A stretch of 8,385 bases of DNA from an uncultured Opitutaceae bacterium (GCA_946482625.1 CAMLSH010000152.1:1-8385), one strand, 5' to 3'. Positions 1 to 7,190 are shown, numbered from the stretch's first letter. Made by a program: numbers and translations. Notes: a model not told the origin generated them from the letters alone.

Positions 1-662
1 TCGCTGATCCAGCGCTGGCTGAGGGCGAGGTAACGAAGATCGCGGTCGAGCAACGCGATGGCGGCGGGGGCGTGGCGGAAAAATTCCTCGAGCTGGGTTT
101 TGCGGGCGAGGGCGGCTTGGGTGGCGGCGCGTTGCGCGGTGATGTCGCGGGCGGCGAGGACGAAGCCGTCGAGTTGGCCCGAGAGCTGGCGCAGCGCGGA
201 GAGCATGATGTGCGCGGGAAGGCGGGAGCCGTCGCGGCGGACGAGCGTCCATTCGCGTTCGCATGGGAGACCGCCGGGCGCGAGGCGGAGGAGGGCGACC
301 TCGGGAGGGCCGACAAAGGGTTCGTTGGTGTCGCGACGCAGCGATTCGAACTCGGCCTGCAGCTCCTCAGGGACGTAGAAGGCGGAGGTCTTGAGGCGAT
401 TGACAACGTCGACGGCGGGATAACCGAGGAGTTTTTCTGCGGCGGAGTTGAAAAGCTGGATAACGCCTTCGGTGTCGGCGGCGATCAGGGCGAGTCCGGG
501 GTTGGCGAGCATCGCCTCGCTGAGGCCAGCGTGGCGGCGGGCGGCGACGAGCTCACTCTCTGTGCGTGCGTGTGACCGTGCCCGCCGCCTCCAGGCGACA
601 AGTAGAGCGAGAGCGGTTCCCGCTAGGCCGATGGAGAGGGCCAGAAGCTGGTCGAAAGACAT
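1..662 (-). CDS. PAS-domain membrane-anchored sensor protein, N-terminal part (runs off the left edge)
   Basis: Reading the minus strand from the ATG at 662 gives 220 uninterrupted codons to the window edge. An in-frame TGA lies a few codons upstream, so this ATG is the first available start; there is no Shine-Dalgarno sequence before it. Residues 6-24 are a hydrophobic segment followed by WRRRARS, which suggests one membrane helix with the rest in the cytoplasm. A short helical linker leads to a PAS domain at about 48-176, with the typical GVIQLFNSAAEKLLGY near 66-81, a strand VRRDGSRLPAHIML near 141-154 and the exit motif ARDITAQ at 171-177. A second PAS domain begins near 189 (LEEFFRHAPAAIALLDRDLRYLALSQRW) and is cut by the edge. 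Such proteins usually end in a histidine kinase, GGDEF or similar output domain; that part is not visible, so the output type is unknown. It is divergent from the DUF3299 gene. Confidence 0.85.
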   Translation of the reverse strand, partial: MSFDQLLALSIGLAGTALALLVAWRRRARSHARTESELVAARRHAGLSEAMLANPGLALIAADTEGVIQLFNSAAEKLLGYPAVDVVNRLKTSAFYVPEELQAEFESLRRDTNEPFVGPPEVALLRLAPGGLPCEREWTLVRRDGSRLPAHIMLSALRQLSGQLDGFVLAARDITAQRAATQAALARKTQLEEFFRHAPAAIALLDRDLRYLALSQRWIS

Positions 663-718
663 CCGGGGAGGGCATCGTCACTTGCGGTGAGTTGCCGAAG
701 ATTAAAGGAGTGTGAAAA

Positions 719-769
719 ATGTGTGAGCGAACTGAGGCATACACCTGCGATGGACCGGGAATCGTGTGA
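719..769 (+). CDS. Possible 16-residue small ORF with a good ribosome binding site
   Basis: An ATG at 719 opens a 16-codon frame, MCERTEAYTCDGPGIV, closed by TGA at 767-769. GGAG at 707-710, inside AAAGGAG, lies 8 nt before the ATG, the best-spaced Shine-Dalgarno in the window. The frame lies in the divergent spacer upstream of the DUF3299 gene and is in phase with it, stopping seven codons before the GTG at 791. It could be a leader peptide, or the motif could be chance. No homology is recognised, and this short frame alone is weak evidence of a gene. Confidence 0.2.
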   Translation: MCERTEAYTCDGPGIV

Positions 770-835
770 AGTTTTGACCGGTGGCGAGGCGTGTGCTTGG
801 GTCCCGTACATCGTCCTCCTTTCGCCTTTGCAGTC

Positions 836-1564
836 ATGAATTTTTTTGCGCCTGAACGCTCCGTTGTCCGTCGTCGCCGCTGGTTTGCCGGCGCGTTTCT
901 GCTTGGGGCGGGGGCGCTGATGACGGCGCCGCTGTCGGGGGCGATTTTTAAGAACGGGTTTGTCGATCACTCGATTTGTTGCGCGTCGGGCGGGCCGTTG
1001 AGTTTTGACGGGACGCCGGCGCGGAATCCGGGGGCGAGTTTGGACACGAACGGATTTCAGCACGCCAGCCTCGGGCTTGTGGCGGGCAACGTGCCTGCAC
1101 CGCAGGCGGTGGCGGAGAAGTCCGAGGTGCCGGCGGGTCCGCCGAAGGAAGTGGACGGGCATTTGCAGATCGAGTTTGCGCGGTTGTCGGACTTCAAGGT
1201 CGAGGCGCCCGCGTACGATCCGGCGGTGAAGCCGGAGGAGGCGCTGGCCGTCGTGGACAAACAAATACCCGACGAGATCAAGCGGTTCGACGGGCGGCGG
1301 GCGCAGATCACGGGATTTATGTTACCCGTGAAGATGGAGGGTCAGCTGGTGAGCCAGTTTTTGCTGATGCGCGATCAGATGATGTGCTGCTACGGCGTGG
1401 TGCCTCGGATGAACGACTGGGTCGTGGTCTACGCGGCGAAGCCGGTGCGCTACACGCCGGATGTACCGATCAGTTTCCGCGGGAAACTTCAGGTGAAGGC
1501 GATGCAGGAGCAGGGATTTATCACGGGGATTTACCTGCTTGAGGAGGCGGTGCCGGGGAAGTGA
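836..1564 (+). CDS. DUF3299 domain-containing exported protein
   Basis: The 242-residue protein starts at the ATG at 836. A GTG at 791 would add 15 residues that do not look like a signal peptide, so 836 is preferred; neither has a clear Shine-Dalgarno. Residues 1-36 look like an export signal: a charged stretch VVRRRRWF, a hydrophobic run AGAFLLGAGALMTAPL and a likely cleavage after SGA. The RR-W-F pattern could be Tat-like, but this is uncertain. Residues 37-145 are low-complexity and probably flexible. Residues 147-236 match the DUF3299 fold, with FDGRRAQITGFMLPV, the hallmark MMCCYGVVPRMNDWV carrying the cysteine pair C184-C185, and a beta-rich end (ISFRGKLQV...GFITGIYLLE). A second cysteine pair, C48-C49, follows H45 near the mature N-terminus. 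The family's biochemical role is not established to my knowledge; it is often found near ABC transporters linked to metals. Confidence 0.85.
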   Translation: MNFFAPERSVVRRRRWFAGAFLLGAGALMTAPLSGAIFKNGFVDHSICCASGGPLSFDGTPARNPGASLDTNGFQHASLGLVAGNVPAPQAVAEKSEVPAGPPKEVDGHLQIEFARLSDFKVEAPAYDPAVKPEEALAVVDKQIPDEIKRFDGRRAQITGFMLPVKMEGQLVSQFLLMRDQMMCCYGVVPRMNDWVVVYAAKPVRYTPDVPISFRGKLQVKAMQEQGFITGIYLLEEAVPGK

Positions 1565-1613
1565 GCGGGAGCGCGGGGCGGAGGGCGGCGGGAAACGTGG
1601 GCGGTGTCCAACC

Positions 1614-1634
1614 GGCGCGTTGGGATAACGCGCC
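1614..1634. repeat. Perfect 8-bp-stem hairpin between convergent genes; candidate REP-like element or bidirectional terminator
   Basis: The left arm GGCGCGTT (1614-1621) and right arm AACGCGCC (1627-1634) are exact reverse complements around a 5-nt loop, GGGAT. The hairpin lies in the 94-bp gap between the ends of the DUF3299 and ACT genes, so it could stop transcription from both sides. There is no T-tract on either side, so it is not a classical intrinsic terminator. The flanks CCAACC on the left and CTACCCGC on the right resemble intergenic palindromes I recall from Opitutaceae-like genomes, which would make it a dispersed repeat. That cannot be tested from a single copy. Confidence 0.6.
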
Positions 1635-1658
1635 CTACCCGCGAAAGGTGACGCGCGG

Positions 1659-2114
1659 TCAGCGCGAGATGTCGCGTTGGGTGAGGACCTTGAAGCCGTG
1701 GTGGCCGAGGGATTGGGCGGCGACGTCGGCGTCTTCGATGTTTAACGCCAGGGCGGATTTGCCCTCGGGGCGTTTAATGAAGCTGTAGATGTAGTGGATG
1801 TTGATCTCGGCTTCGAAGAGAGCGGCGAGCACGGCTTTTAGATCACCTTCGTCGGTGATCTCCACGGCGAGGATGTCGCACTCAGTGTACGGGTAATCGT
1901 TGTTCACCATCAGCTCGCGAGCGCGGTCGGGGTCGTCGACGATCAGGCGCATGATCGTGCTGTCGGTCGTGTCGAGCGTGGTGAGCGCCATGATGTGGAC
2001 GTTCTGCGCTTTGAAAAGGCCGGTGAGGTCGTAGAGGCGGCCGACGCGGTTTTCTGCAAACACAGAGAACTGTTTAACCGGATCGGCGGCGAGGGAAGTG
2101 AGCTTGGCGGCCAT
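1659..2114 (-). CDS. Tandem ACT-domain regulatory protein
   Basis: The 151-residue protein consists of two ACT domains and little else. The first spans about 14-78 (VKQFSVFAENRVGRLYDLTGLF..., then DSTIMRLIVDDPDRARELM). The second spans about 82-148 (LAVEITDEGDLKAVLAALFEAEINIHYIYSFI, then GKSALALNIEDADVAAQSL). ACT domains bind small ligands, usually amino acids, at domain interfaces and regulate metabolic enzymes. Stand-alone pairs like this are often labelled as acetolactate synthase small-subunit-like, but no biosynthetic gene lies nearby to support a specific pathway, so the ligand and partner are unknown. The start is the ATG at 2114, with no Shine-Dalgarno upstream. The gene is convergent with the DUF3299 gene and divergent from the first HDOD gene. 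Confidence 0.85.
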   Translation of the reverse strand: MAAKLTSLAADPVKQFSVFAENRVGRLYDLTGLFKAQNVHIMALTTLDTTDSTIMRLIVDDPDRARELMVNNDYPYTECDILAVEITDEGDLKAVLAALFEAEINIHYIYSFIKRPEGKSALALNIEDADVAAQSLGHHGFKVLTQRDISR

Positions 2115-2231
2115 GAGTACGAGGTGCGGCCCGGGAACGTGGACTTCCGGTGGGGGGCGGTCAACTACGCGGGCGGGCCATGTGACGTCGCGCAGGGCTG
2201 TGTGGGGATTCCTGTTACAGAATTATCAACC

Positions 2232-2265
2232 ATCCCTCAGGCGCGGCGGAAAAATCCCTCAGGCG
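2232..2265. repeat. 12-bp direct repeat upstream of the HDOD genes, candidate operator
   Basis: ATCCCTCAGGCG occurs exactly at 2232-2243 and again at 2254-2265. The copies start 22 bp apart, close to two helical turns, so a dimeric regulator could bind both on one face of the DNA. They lie 60-95 bp before the HDOD start, in the divergent spacer shared with the ACT gene. A short palindrome, CTGTTACAG (2212-2220), and an AT-rich stretch, AATTATCAA (2221-2229), lie just upstream. No convincing -35/-10 pair is visible. The repeat is directly seen; the regulatory role is inferred. Confidence 0.5.
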
Positions 2266-2301
2266 TGATTCCACGCTTCAGTGCAGGGCCTGATCGTCGA
2301 T

Positions 2302-2307
2302 AGGAGG
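2302..2307 (+). promoter_or_regulatory. AGGAGG sequence unusually far (19 nt) from the HDOD start
   Basis: A full consensus AGGAGG is present, but 19 nt separate it from the ATG at 2327, against the usual 5-10. No closer in-frame start exists, because a TAG stop lies in frame at 2309-2311. It may be inactive, act only if the intervening RNA folds, or be chance. Confidence 0.3.
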
Positions 2308-2326
2308 CTAGCGTCACTTTCAAACC

Positions 2327-3187
2327 ATGGCTGATACCACCGCAGGCTCTTCGACGATTCGGGATAATATTCTGCGTCTCGCGCGGAAGCTTCCCGCTGC
2401 TCCGCATATCTTTGGCCGGCTGGGCCTGCTGCTGGGTAACATGAACGCTGATCTCGACAACATCGTGCGGTTGGTGGCGGTCGATTCGGGGCTTACCGGA
2501 CGCGTGATCCGCATGAGCAACAGCGTTTTTTATCGCGGCGACGAACCGGTGCGTTCGCTCGACGAAGCGGTGAATCGCGTGGGCTTTCGCGAGATGCACA
2601 AGATGGTCGGCGTCGCCATGAGCGAACAACTTTTTCAAGGCGGCCTGCCCGTTTATAATCTCACCGCGGAAGAGATGTGGGAAAACTCCGTCGTGACAGC
2701 GCTGGCCATGGAACACGTTGCCCGCGCCGTCGGCGAAGATGAGGGCGAGGCTTATACGCTCGGTCTGCTGCGCCCGGTCGGGAAACTCGTGCTCGATATG
2801 CTGCTCGAAGTGGCGCATCCGGGCGTCAGTTGCCCCGATTCGGATACGCTGGAGCTGCCGAAGTGGGAGCGCGCGTGGGCAGAAATCACCAGCAACGAAG
2901 CCGGTGCGATGATTCTCGAAGAGTGGAAGATGCCCGAGCCCATGCACAGCGGGGTTCTCCATCACTATGGACACGGCGACGTCGGCAACCGCATGGCAGC
3001 GCTGCTGCACGTGGCTTGCTGGATGACACATCAACTCGGCAAAGGCCTTAAAGCGGAGGCCCGCCAATGGGAGCTGACCGACGAAGTGCTCGGTCGCGCC
3101 GGACTCACGAGTGATGAAGTACAGACTTGCCTGGATGAAACGAAGGAAGCGCTCGAGACCCTCAAGACCCGCTTGAAAGCCGCCTGA
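2327..3187 (+). CDS. HDOD-domain signalling protein (first of a tandem pair)
   Basis: The 286-residue protein is essentially one HDOD domain with a helical C-terminal tail. Family features are the opening NILRLARKLPAAPHIFGRL (14-32), DLDNIVRLVAVDSGLTGRVIRMSNS (42-66), SLDEAVNRVGFREMHKMV (77-94), MWENS (117-121), LGLLRPVGKLVL (145-156), EAGAMILEEWKMP (191-203) and HH at 212-213. HDOD proteins are non-enzymatic relatives of HD phosphohydrolases used in signalling and regulation. Here the usual LLHDIG reads LLRPVG, the usual histidine of the WxHS motif is N120, and the later H.xxGA histidine is N190, so HD metal chemistry is not expected. The start is the first ATG after an in-frame stop. The next gene is a close paralogue. 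No output domain is fused, so the protein probably acts through partners. Confidence 0.9.
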   Translation: MADTTAGSSTIRDNILRLARKLPAAPHIFGRLGLLLGNMNADLDNIVRLVAVDSGLTGRVIRMSNSVFYRGDEPVRSLDEAVNRVGFREMHKMVGVAMSEQLFQGGLPVYNLTAEEMWENSVVTALAMEHVARAVGEDEGEAYTLGLLRPVGKLVLDMLLEVAHPGVSCPDSDTLELPKWERAWAEITSNEAGAMILEEWKMPEPMHSGVLHHYGHGDVGNRMAALLHVACWMTHQLGKGLKAEARQWELTDEVLGRAGLTSDEVQTCLDETKEALETLKTRLKAA

Positions 3188-3250
3188 ACGCGTGCTGCGC
3201 CGCCGGGGTGCTTGCGTCGTGCCGCGACGATTAACTGTCAGCGTCTAAAT

Positions 3251-3275
3251 CGCGCAGTTTGTGCGTGAACTTTTT
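3251..3275 (+). terminator. Weak terminator-like hairpin with T-run between the two HDOD genes
   Basis: CGCGCA (3251-3256) can pair with TGTGCG (3260-3265), with one G-U pair and a 3-nt loop, followed five bases later by TTTTT at 3271-3275. The stem is short, so termination would be partial at best. A second small stem, CGTCG with CGACG (3215-3219 and 3225-3229), lies upstream without a T-run. The same AT-rich area could instead hold the promoter of the second HDOD gene. Confidence 0.2.
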
Positions 3276-3293
3276 ACGAACAGCGCCGATAGC

Positions 3294-3298
3294 AGGGG
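3294..3298 (+). promoter_or_regulatory. Ribosome binding site of the second HDOD gene
   Basis: AGGGG at 3294-3298 lies 9 nt before the ATG at 3308. It is one of the few well-placed purine-rich sites in the window and supports that start. Confidence 0.45.
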
Positions 3299-3307
3299 TG
3301 TCACCTC

Positions 3308-4159
3308 ATGCCCCCCTCCGCTTCGGACACGTTGCTCAAAGACCATATCCTGCGTCTGGCTCAAAAACTGCCGGCCTCGCCGCAGATTTTCACGCGTCTG
3401 AGCCTGCTGCTCGACGATGTGAACGCGGACCTGGATAAGATCGTCAACTTGATCAGTATCGACACCGGCCTTACGTCGCGGGTGTTGCGGCTGAGCAACA
3501 GCGTGTTTTTCCGCGGCGCGAGCTCGGTGCAATCGCTCGACGAAGCGATCAACCGCGTGGGCTTTCGCGAAGTCCACAAGATGGTCGGCATGGCCATGAC
3601 GGAACAGCTTTTCAAAGACGGCCTCCCGGCCTACCGCATGAACGCGCGGCAGGTGTGGGAAAACTCCGTGGCGACTGCGCTCGCGATGGAATCGCTTGCG
3701 CGCGAAGCCGGTGGCGACGAGCACGCGGCGTACACACTCGGCATTCTCCGCCAAGTCGGAAAACTCGTGCTCGGGAGGATCATCGAAAAGGAGCAGCCCG
3801 GCGCGACCTGCCCCGAAGATCTCGATATCTTGTCGTGGGAGCGCGCGCGTCTCAACATCACCAGCCACGAAGCGTGCGCGTACATTCTTGAGTCGTGGAA
3901 ACTGCCGCGCGAGGCGTGTCTCGGCATGCGTTTTCATCACGAGCCGGAAGAGCACATCGGCGAGGGGCCGACCGGCACGCAGCTCCACCTCGCGGGCTGG
4001 GTTTCGGGAATGCTCGGCGTGAGCACGCGCTCGGAAAGCTGTCTGTGGGAGATCACCACCGAGCGGCTCGATCTCGCCGGTGTGACGGAGGAATTCATGC
4101 AACGTTGCGCGGACGACACGCGCACGGAGCTGGATGCGTTGAAACTCCAGGTCGCCTGA
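3308..4159 (+). CDS. HDOD-domain signalling protein (second of a tandem pair)
   Basis: This 283-residue paralogue of the preceding protein is collinear along its length; across residues 12-70 about two-thirds of positions are identical by eye, falling in the C-terminal part. HDOD hallmarks are KLPASPQIFTRL (20-31), SIDTGLTSRVLRLSNS (50-65), SLDEAINRVGFREVHKMV (76-93), WENS (117-120), LGILRQVGKLVL (144-155), HEACAYILESWKLP (187-200) and HH (210-211). The HD doublet is replaced by RQ at 148-149 and the WxHS histidine by N119, but H187 is kept, unlike the first copy. The 120-bp gap from the first gene and the possible terminator there suggest separate or partly separate transcription. The pair arose by tandem duplication and has since diverged in the predicted ligand pocket. 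Its cellular target is not visible. Confidence 0.9.
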   Translation: MPPSASDTLLKDHILRLAQKLPASPQIFTRLSLLLDDVNADLDKIVNLISIDTGLTSRVLRLSNSVFFRGASSVQSLDEAINRVGFREVHKMVGMAMTEQLFKDGLPAYRMNARQVWENSVATALAMESLAREAGGDEHAAYTLGILRQVGKLVLGRIIEKEQPGATCPEDLDILSWERARLNITSHEACAYILESWKLPREACLGMRFHHEPEEHIGEGPTGTQLHLAGWVSGMLGVSTRSESCLWEITTERLDLAGVTEEFMQRCADDTRTELDALKLQVA

Positions 4160-4194
4160 GCCCGAAACGGGCCGGACCGCGGGACGAATTTTTT
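4160..4194 (+). terminator. Possible intrinsic terminator after the HDOD pair
   Basis: Immediately after the HDOD stop, GCCCG (4160-4164) and CGGGC (4168-4172) form a 5-bp stem with an AAA loop. A run of six T follows at 4189-4194, but 16 nt separate it from the stem, so the geometry is imperfect. If it functions, the CDF gene has its own promoter, and its start is more likely at 4235 than at the TTG embedded in this T-run. Confidence 0.3.
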
Positions 4195-4234
4195 GCCTGA
4201 AAGCGCGCGCACATCGTGCGTAGCTTTGCGGACG

Positions 4235-5164
4235 TTGATCGAGAAACCGCCCACGCACGCACCGTCTCACGACCCCGAAGGCCTGGCGAATGCCGGCGCG
4301 GGGTTGGTGGCGCGAGGCATCGTTTTGAACGCGGTCCTGGCGGCGGCCAAGATCGCCGGGGGTGTATTGGGAAATACTTACGCTCTGATCGCGGACGGAG
4401 TGGAGTCGTTGCTGGACATCTTTTCCTCGACGCTGGTGTGGGCCGGTTTGCGTGTGGCGGCGCGCCCACCGGACGAGAATCATCCCTACGGCCACGGCAA
4501 AGCCGAGCCGCTCGCGGGACTCGCGGTGGCAGGGTTCGTGTTTTTAGCGGCGGGCTGGATCGGATGGCACGCGATGAAGGAAATCGTGACGCCGCATCAC
4601 GGGCCGCACTGGGGCACGCTGCCACTGCTGGCGGCGATCATCGCGGTGAAGCTCATTTTCTCCCGGCGCCTCGTGCAGGCGGGGCGCGCGGCGGGCAGCA
4701 CGTCGCTCGGGATCGAGGCGTGGCATCATTATGCGGACGCGCTGACATCGGCCGCGGCGTTTGCCGGCATCACCCTCGCCGTCGTCGGTGGCAAGGGCTA
4801 CGAAAGCGCCGACGACTGGGCTGCGCTGGGTGCTTGCGTGGTCGTCGCGTGGAACGGCGTCAGCCTGGCTCGTCGCGCGCTCGACGACGTGATGGACGTC
4901 GCCATGCCGCGAGCATTTGAAAATCTGATACGCGAGTCGGCTGCGGCAGTGCCCGGAGTGCACGGCATCGACAAATGCCGCGTGCGGAAGAGCGGGCTCA
5001 GCCACCTCGTGGACATCCATGTCGAGGTGGACGGCGGCCTCAGCGTGCGTGAAGGACACGAAATCGCAGGCGCGGTTAAGCACGCGCTGCTGCGTTCTCC
5101 GTACGGCGTGAGCGATGTACTCGTCCACATCGAGCCAGCGGCGGGCGGGAAGTCTGCCGGGTGA
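4235..5164 (+). CDS. Cation diffusion facilitator (CDF) family metal exporter
   Basis: The protein is about 309 residues. No ATG is available near the N-terminus. TTG at 4235 gives a natural N-terminus, while TTG at 4193 would add 14 residues and GTG at 4307 would leave almost nothing before the first helix; the choice is uncertain. Numbering from 4235, six membrane helices lie near 25-46, 52-74, 93-113, 127-143, 160-186 and 192-214. Helix 2 carries ADGVESLLDIFSS and helix 5 WHHYADALTS, giving the likely transport site E57, D61, H164 and D168; the loop motif HPYGHGKAE (83-91) is diagnostic. Residues 226-301 form the cytoplasmic dimerisation domain (VPGVHGIDKCRVRKSG...DVLVHIEP). CDF proteins export divalent metals such as zinc, iron, manganese or cobalt in exchange for protons. 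Glutamate at the first site position is unusual against the common Asp or His, so the metal cannot be assigned. Confidence 0.92.
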   Translation: MIEKPPTHAPSHDPEGLANAGAGLVARGIVLNAVLAAAKIAGGVLGNTYALIADGVESLLDIFSSTLVWAGLRVAARPPDENHPYGHGKAEPLAGLAVAGFVFLAAGWIGWHAMKEIVTPHHGPHWGTLPLLAAIIAVKLIFSRRLVQAGRAAGSTSLGIEAWHHYADALTSAAAFAGITLAVVGGKGYESADDWAALGACVVVAWNGVSLARRALDDVMDVAMPRAFENLIRESAAAVPGVHGIDKCRVRKSGLSHLVDIHVEVDGGLSVREGHEIAGAVKHALLRSPYGVSDVLVHIEPAAGGKSAG

Positions 5165-5270
5165 TTCTTGCCCGCTAGAGGGTGCTGGCCCAATTTCTGC
5201 GTACTTTTTCGCATAAAACGCGCGGCCCGACCGGGCTTGCGGGTGTTTATTCCAGCCAATCCCCAATCTC

Positions 5271-7097
5271 ATGAAAACTCGCGACACCGCCATCCCGCTC
5301 AGCCAGAACAAACATCTGCTCAAGTGGGTGGAAAAAATCGCCCACCTGACCAAGCCGGCGGCGATTCATTGGGTGGACGGTTCAAAAAGCGAATACGACG
5401 GGCTCTGCCGTCAGCTGGTGGAGGCGGGGACGTTCACGAAGCTAAACCAGAAGCTCTGGCCCGGCTGTTTTTATGCGCGCTCCGATCCGGGCGACGTGGC
5501 GCGCGTGGAGGACCGTACGTTCATCTGCTCGCTCTCGAAGGACGGCGCGGGGCCGACCAACAACTGGGTTGAGCCGTTCGAGATGCGGCGGAAGCTGAAG
5601 AAGCTTTTCGCCGGCTGCATGGCCGGGCGCACGATGTACGTGCTGCCGTTCAGCATGGGACCGGTGGAGTCGCCGATGGTGCAGTTTGGCGTGCAGCTGA
5701 CCGACTCACCCTACGTCGTGGTCAACATGCGCATCATGGCGCGCATTGGGCTGAGCGTGCTCAAAAAAATCGACAAGACCGAGAAGCGTGTCGTGCCGTG
5801 CGTGCATTCGGTGGGCGCGCCGTTGCTCGCGGGCGCCGCGGATGTGCCGTGGCCGTGCAACGCGGAAAAGTACATCGTACACTTTCCCGAGACCCGTGAG
5901 ATCTGGTCGTTTGGTTCCGGATACGGCGGCAACGCGTTGCTGGGCAAAAAGTGTTTCGCGCTGCGCATTGCCACGAATCAGGCCCGCGACGAAGGCTGGA
6001 TGGCGGAGCACATGCTGATCCTCGGCGTCGAAGATCCGAAAGGCGAAAAAACCTACGTCGCGGCGGCTTTCCCGAGCGCATGCGGCAAGACGAATTTCGC
6101 GATGCTGATCCCGCCGCCGCATTTCCAGAAACAGGGGTGGAAAATATGGACGGTCGGCGACGACATCGCGTGGATAAAACCCGACGAGAACGGCCGTCTG
6201 CGCGCCATCAATCCCGAGGCGGGCTTTTTTGGAGTCGCTCCGGGGACGTCGGTGAAAACCAATCCCAACGCGATGGCTTCGCTCGCGAAGAACACGATCT
6301 TCACGAACGTCGCGCTGACGCCCGAGGGTGGCGTCTGGTGGGAAGGCATGACCGACACTCCACCGGCGAACTGCACCGACTGGCAGGGCAATCCGTGGAC
6401 GCCCGAACTCGCGAAGGAAAAAGGCGTGAAGGCGGCGCATCCCAATTCGCGTTTCACCGCGCCCGCCTCGCAGTGCCCGACGATCGATCCTGATTGGGAA
6501 AGGCCGGATGGCGTGCCGCTGAGCGCGATCATTTTTGGTGGGCGCCGCGCAACCACGATGCCACTCGTGTACCAGGCCTTCAACTGGTCGGGCGGCGTTT
6601 ATGCCGGTGCAACGATGGGCTCGGAAATGACGGCCGCCGCCGCCGGCACGATCGGCAAAGTGCGTCGCGACCCGATGGCGATGCTGCCGTTCTGCGGGTA
6701 TCACATGGGCGACTACTTCCGGCACTGGATTAAGATGCAGCGCACCCTCACGGAGACGCCGCGCGTGTTTAACGTGAACTGGTTTCGCAAGGACGCGGAG
6801 GGGAAATTCGTCTGGCCGGGCTTCAGCGAAAACATGCGCATTCTGAAGTGGATTGTTGATCGTGCGCGAGGGCGCGCGCTTGGCCGCGAGACGCCGCTCG
6901 GCTGGATGCCGCGGCATGAAGATATCGACTGGAGCGGGCTCGATTTCCCGAAGGATAAATTCGACGCGATCATGTCGGTGGACCGCGCGGCGTGGCGCAA
7001 AGAAATCATGGAGCACGAGGAACTGTTTCTCGGACTGCACGCGCATCTGCCGAAGGAGATGGTGTACGAACGCGAGCTGCTGATCTGCCGACTCTGA
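5271..7097 (+). CDS. pckG: Phosphoenolpyruvate carboxykinase (GTP)
   Basis: This 608-residue cytoplasmic enzyme has the normal length for GTP-type PEPCK. It interconverts oxaloacetate plus GTP with phosphoenolpyruvate plus GDP and CO2, at the entry to gluconeogenesis and anaplerosis. Visible active-site elements are R78 in [10 protein letters not shown], the substrate loop SGYGGN (216-221), metal ligands K227 in [11 protein letters not shown]247 in MAEHML and D298 in VGDDIAW, the P-loop FPSACGKTN (267-275) with the hyper-reactive C271 and K273, NSRF (392-395) and IFGGRR (421-426). All expected catalytic residues are present, so the enzyme should be active. It is the GTP form by its ACGKTN kinase loop and overall sequence, distinct from the ATP-dependent pckA family. 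The ATG at 5271 has no clear Shine-Dalgarno; a 106-bp spacer separates it from the CDF gene. No pathway neighbours are seen, so it is probably a single transcription unit. Confidence 0.97.
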   Translation: MKTRDTAIPLSQNKHLLKWVEKIAHLTKPAAIHWVDGSKSEYDGLCRQLVEAGTFTKLNQKLWPGCFYARSDPGDVARVEDRTFICSLSKDGAGPTNNWVEPFEMRRKLKKLFAGCMAGRTMYVLPFSMGPVESPMVQFGVQLTDSPYVVVNMRIMARIGLSVLKKIDKTEKRVVPCVHSVGAPLLAGAADVPWPCNAEKYIVHFPETREIWSFGSGYGGNALLGKKCFALRIATNQARDEGWMAEHMLILGVEDPKGEKTYVAAAFPSACGKTNFAMLIPPPHFQKQGWKIWTVGDDIAWIKPDENGRLRAINPEAGFFGVAPGTSVKTNPNAMASLAKNTIFTNVALTPEGGVWWEGMTDTPPANCTDWQGNPWTPELAKEKGVKAAHPNSRFTAPASQCPTIDPDWERPDGVPLSAIIFGGRRATTMPLVYQAFNWSGGVYAGATMGSEMTAAAAGTIGKVRRDPMAMLPFCGYHMGDYFRHWIKMQRTLTETPRVFNVNWFRKDAEGKFVWPGFSENMRILKWIVDRARGRALGRETPLGWMPRHEDIDWSGLDFPKDKFDAIMSVDRAAWRKEIMEHEELFLGLHAHLPKEMVYERELLICRL

Positions 7098-7163
7098 GGC
7101 GGCGCGGGTGTGCGCGAGTGCGTGCGCGATTGGCGGGAGGGGCTGAGTTGGAGCTGGCTTGGC

Positions 7164-7190
7164 CACAAAAGGCACAGAAAACGCAAAAGG
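7164..7190. repeat. Three tandem degenerate 9-bp repeats
   Basis: The units are CACAAAAGG (7164-7172), CACAGAAAA (7173-7181) and CGCAAAAGG (7182-7190), a consensus of about CRCARAARR with exact 9-bp spacing. Their A-rich composition stands out from the GC-rich surroundings. Similar CACAAAAGG-type tracts occur between genes in several bacterial phyla, from recall; whether this is one of a family in this genome cannot be seen here. Confidence 0.5.

Noticed and set aside
72..575. Plus-strand frame of 167 codons near the left edge
   Set aside because: It is antisense to the PAS sensor, whose minus-strand frame is open to the edge and carries clear PAS motifs. The plus-strand product is glycine- and glutamate-rich without domains.
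719..1564. In-frame TGA between the small ORF and the DUF3299 gene read as a recoded stop (selenocysteine)
   Set aside because: No SECIS-like hairpin was recognised after the TGA, the upstream residues do not match the DUF3299 family, and a normal signal peptide begins at 836.
3245..4495. Long open frame on the minus strand (416 codons) opposite the second HDOD and CDF genes
   Set aside because: It spans two clear plus-strand genes and their spacer, and its composition is that of an antisense shadow.
5191..5217. Possible promoter before pckG using CATAAA as -10
   Set aside because: No -35-like hexamer lies at a suitable distance, so it cannot be supported.
5706..7175. Long open frame on the minus strand (489 codons) opposite pckG
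   Set aside because: The protein is arginine- and histidine-rich with no recognisable motif, and every residue of pckG on the other strand fits a known enzyme. It is a GC-rich codon-position shadow.
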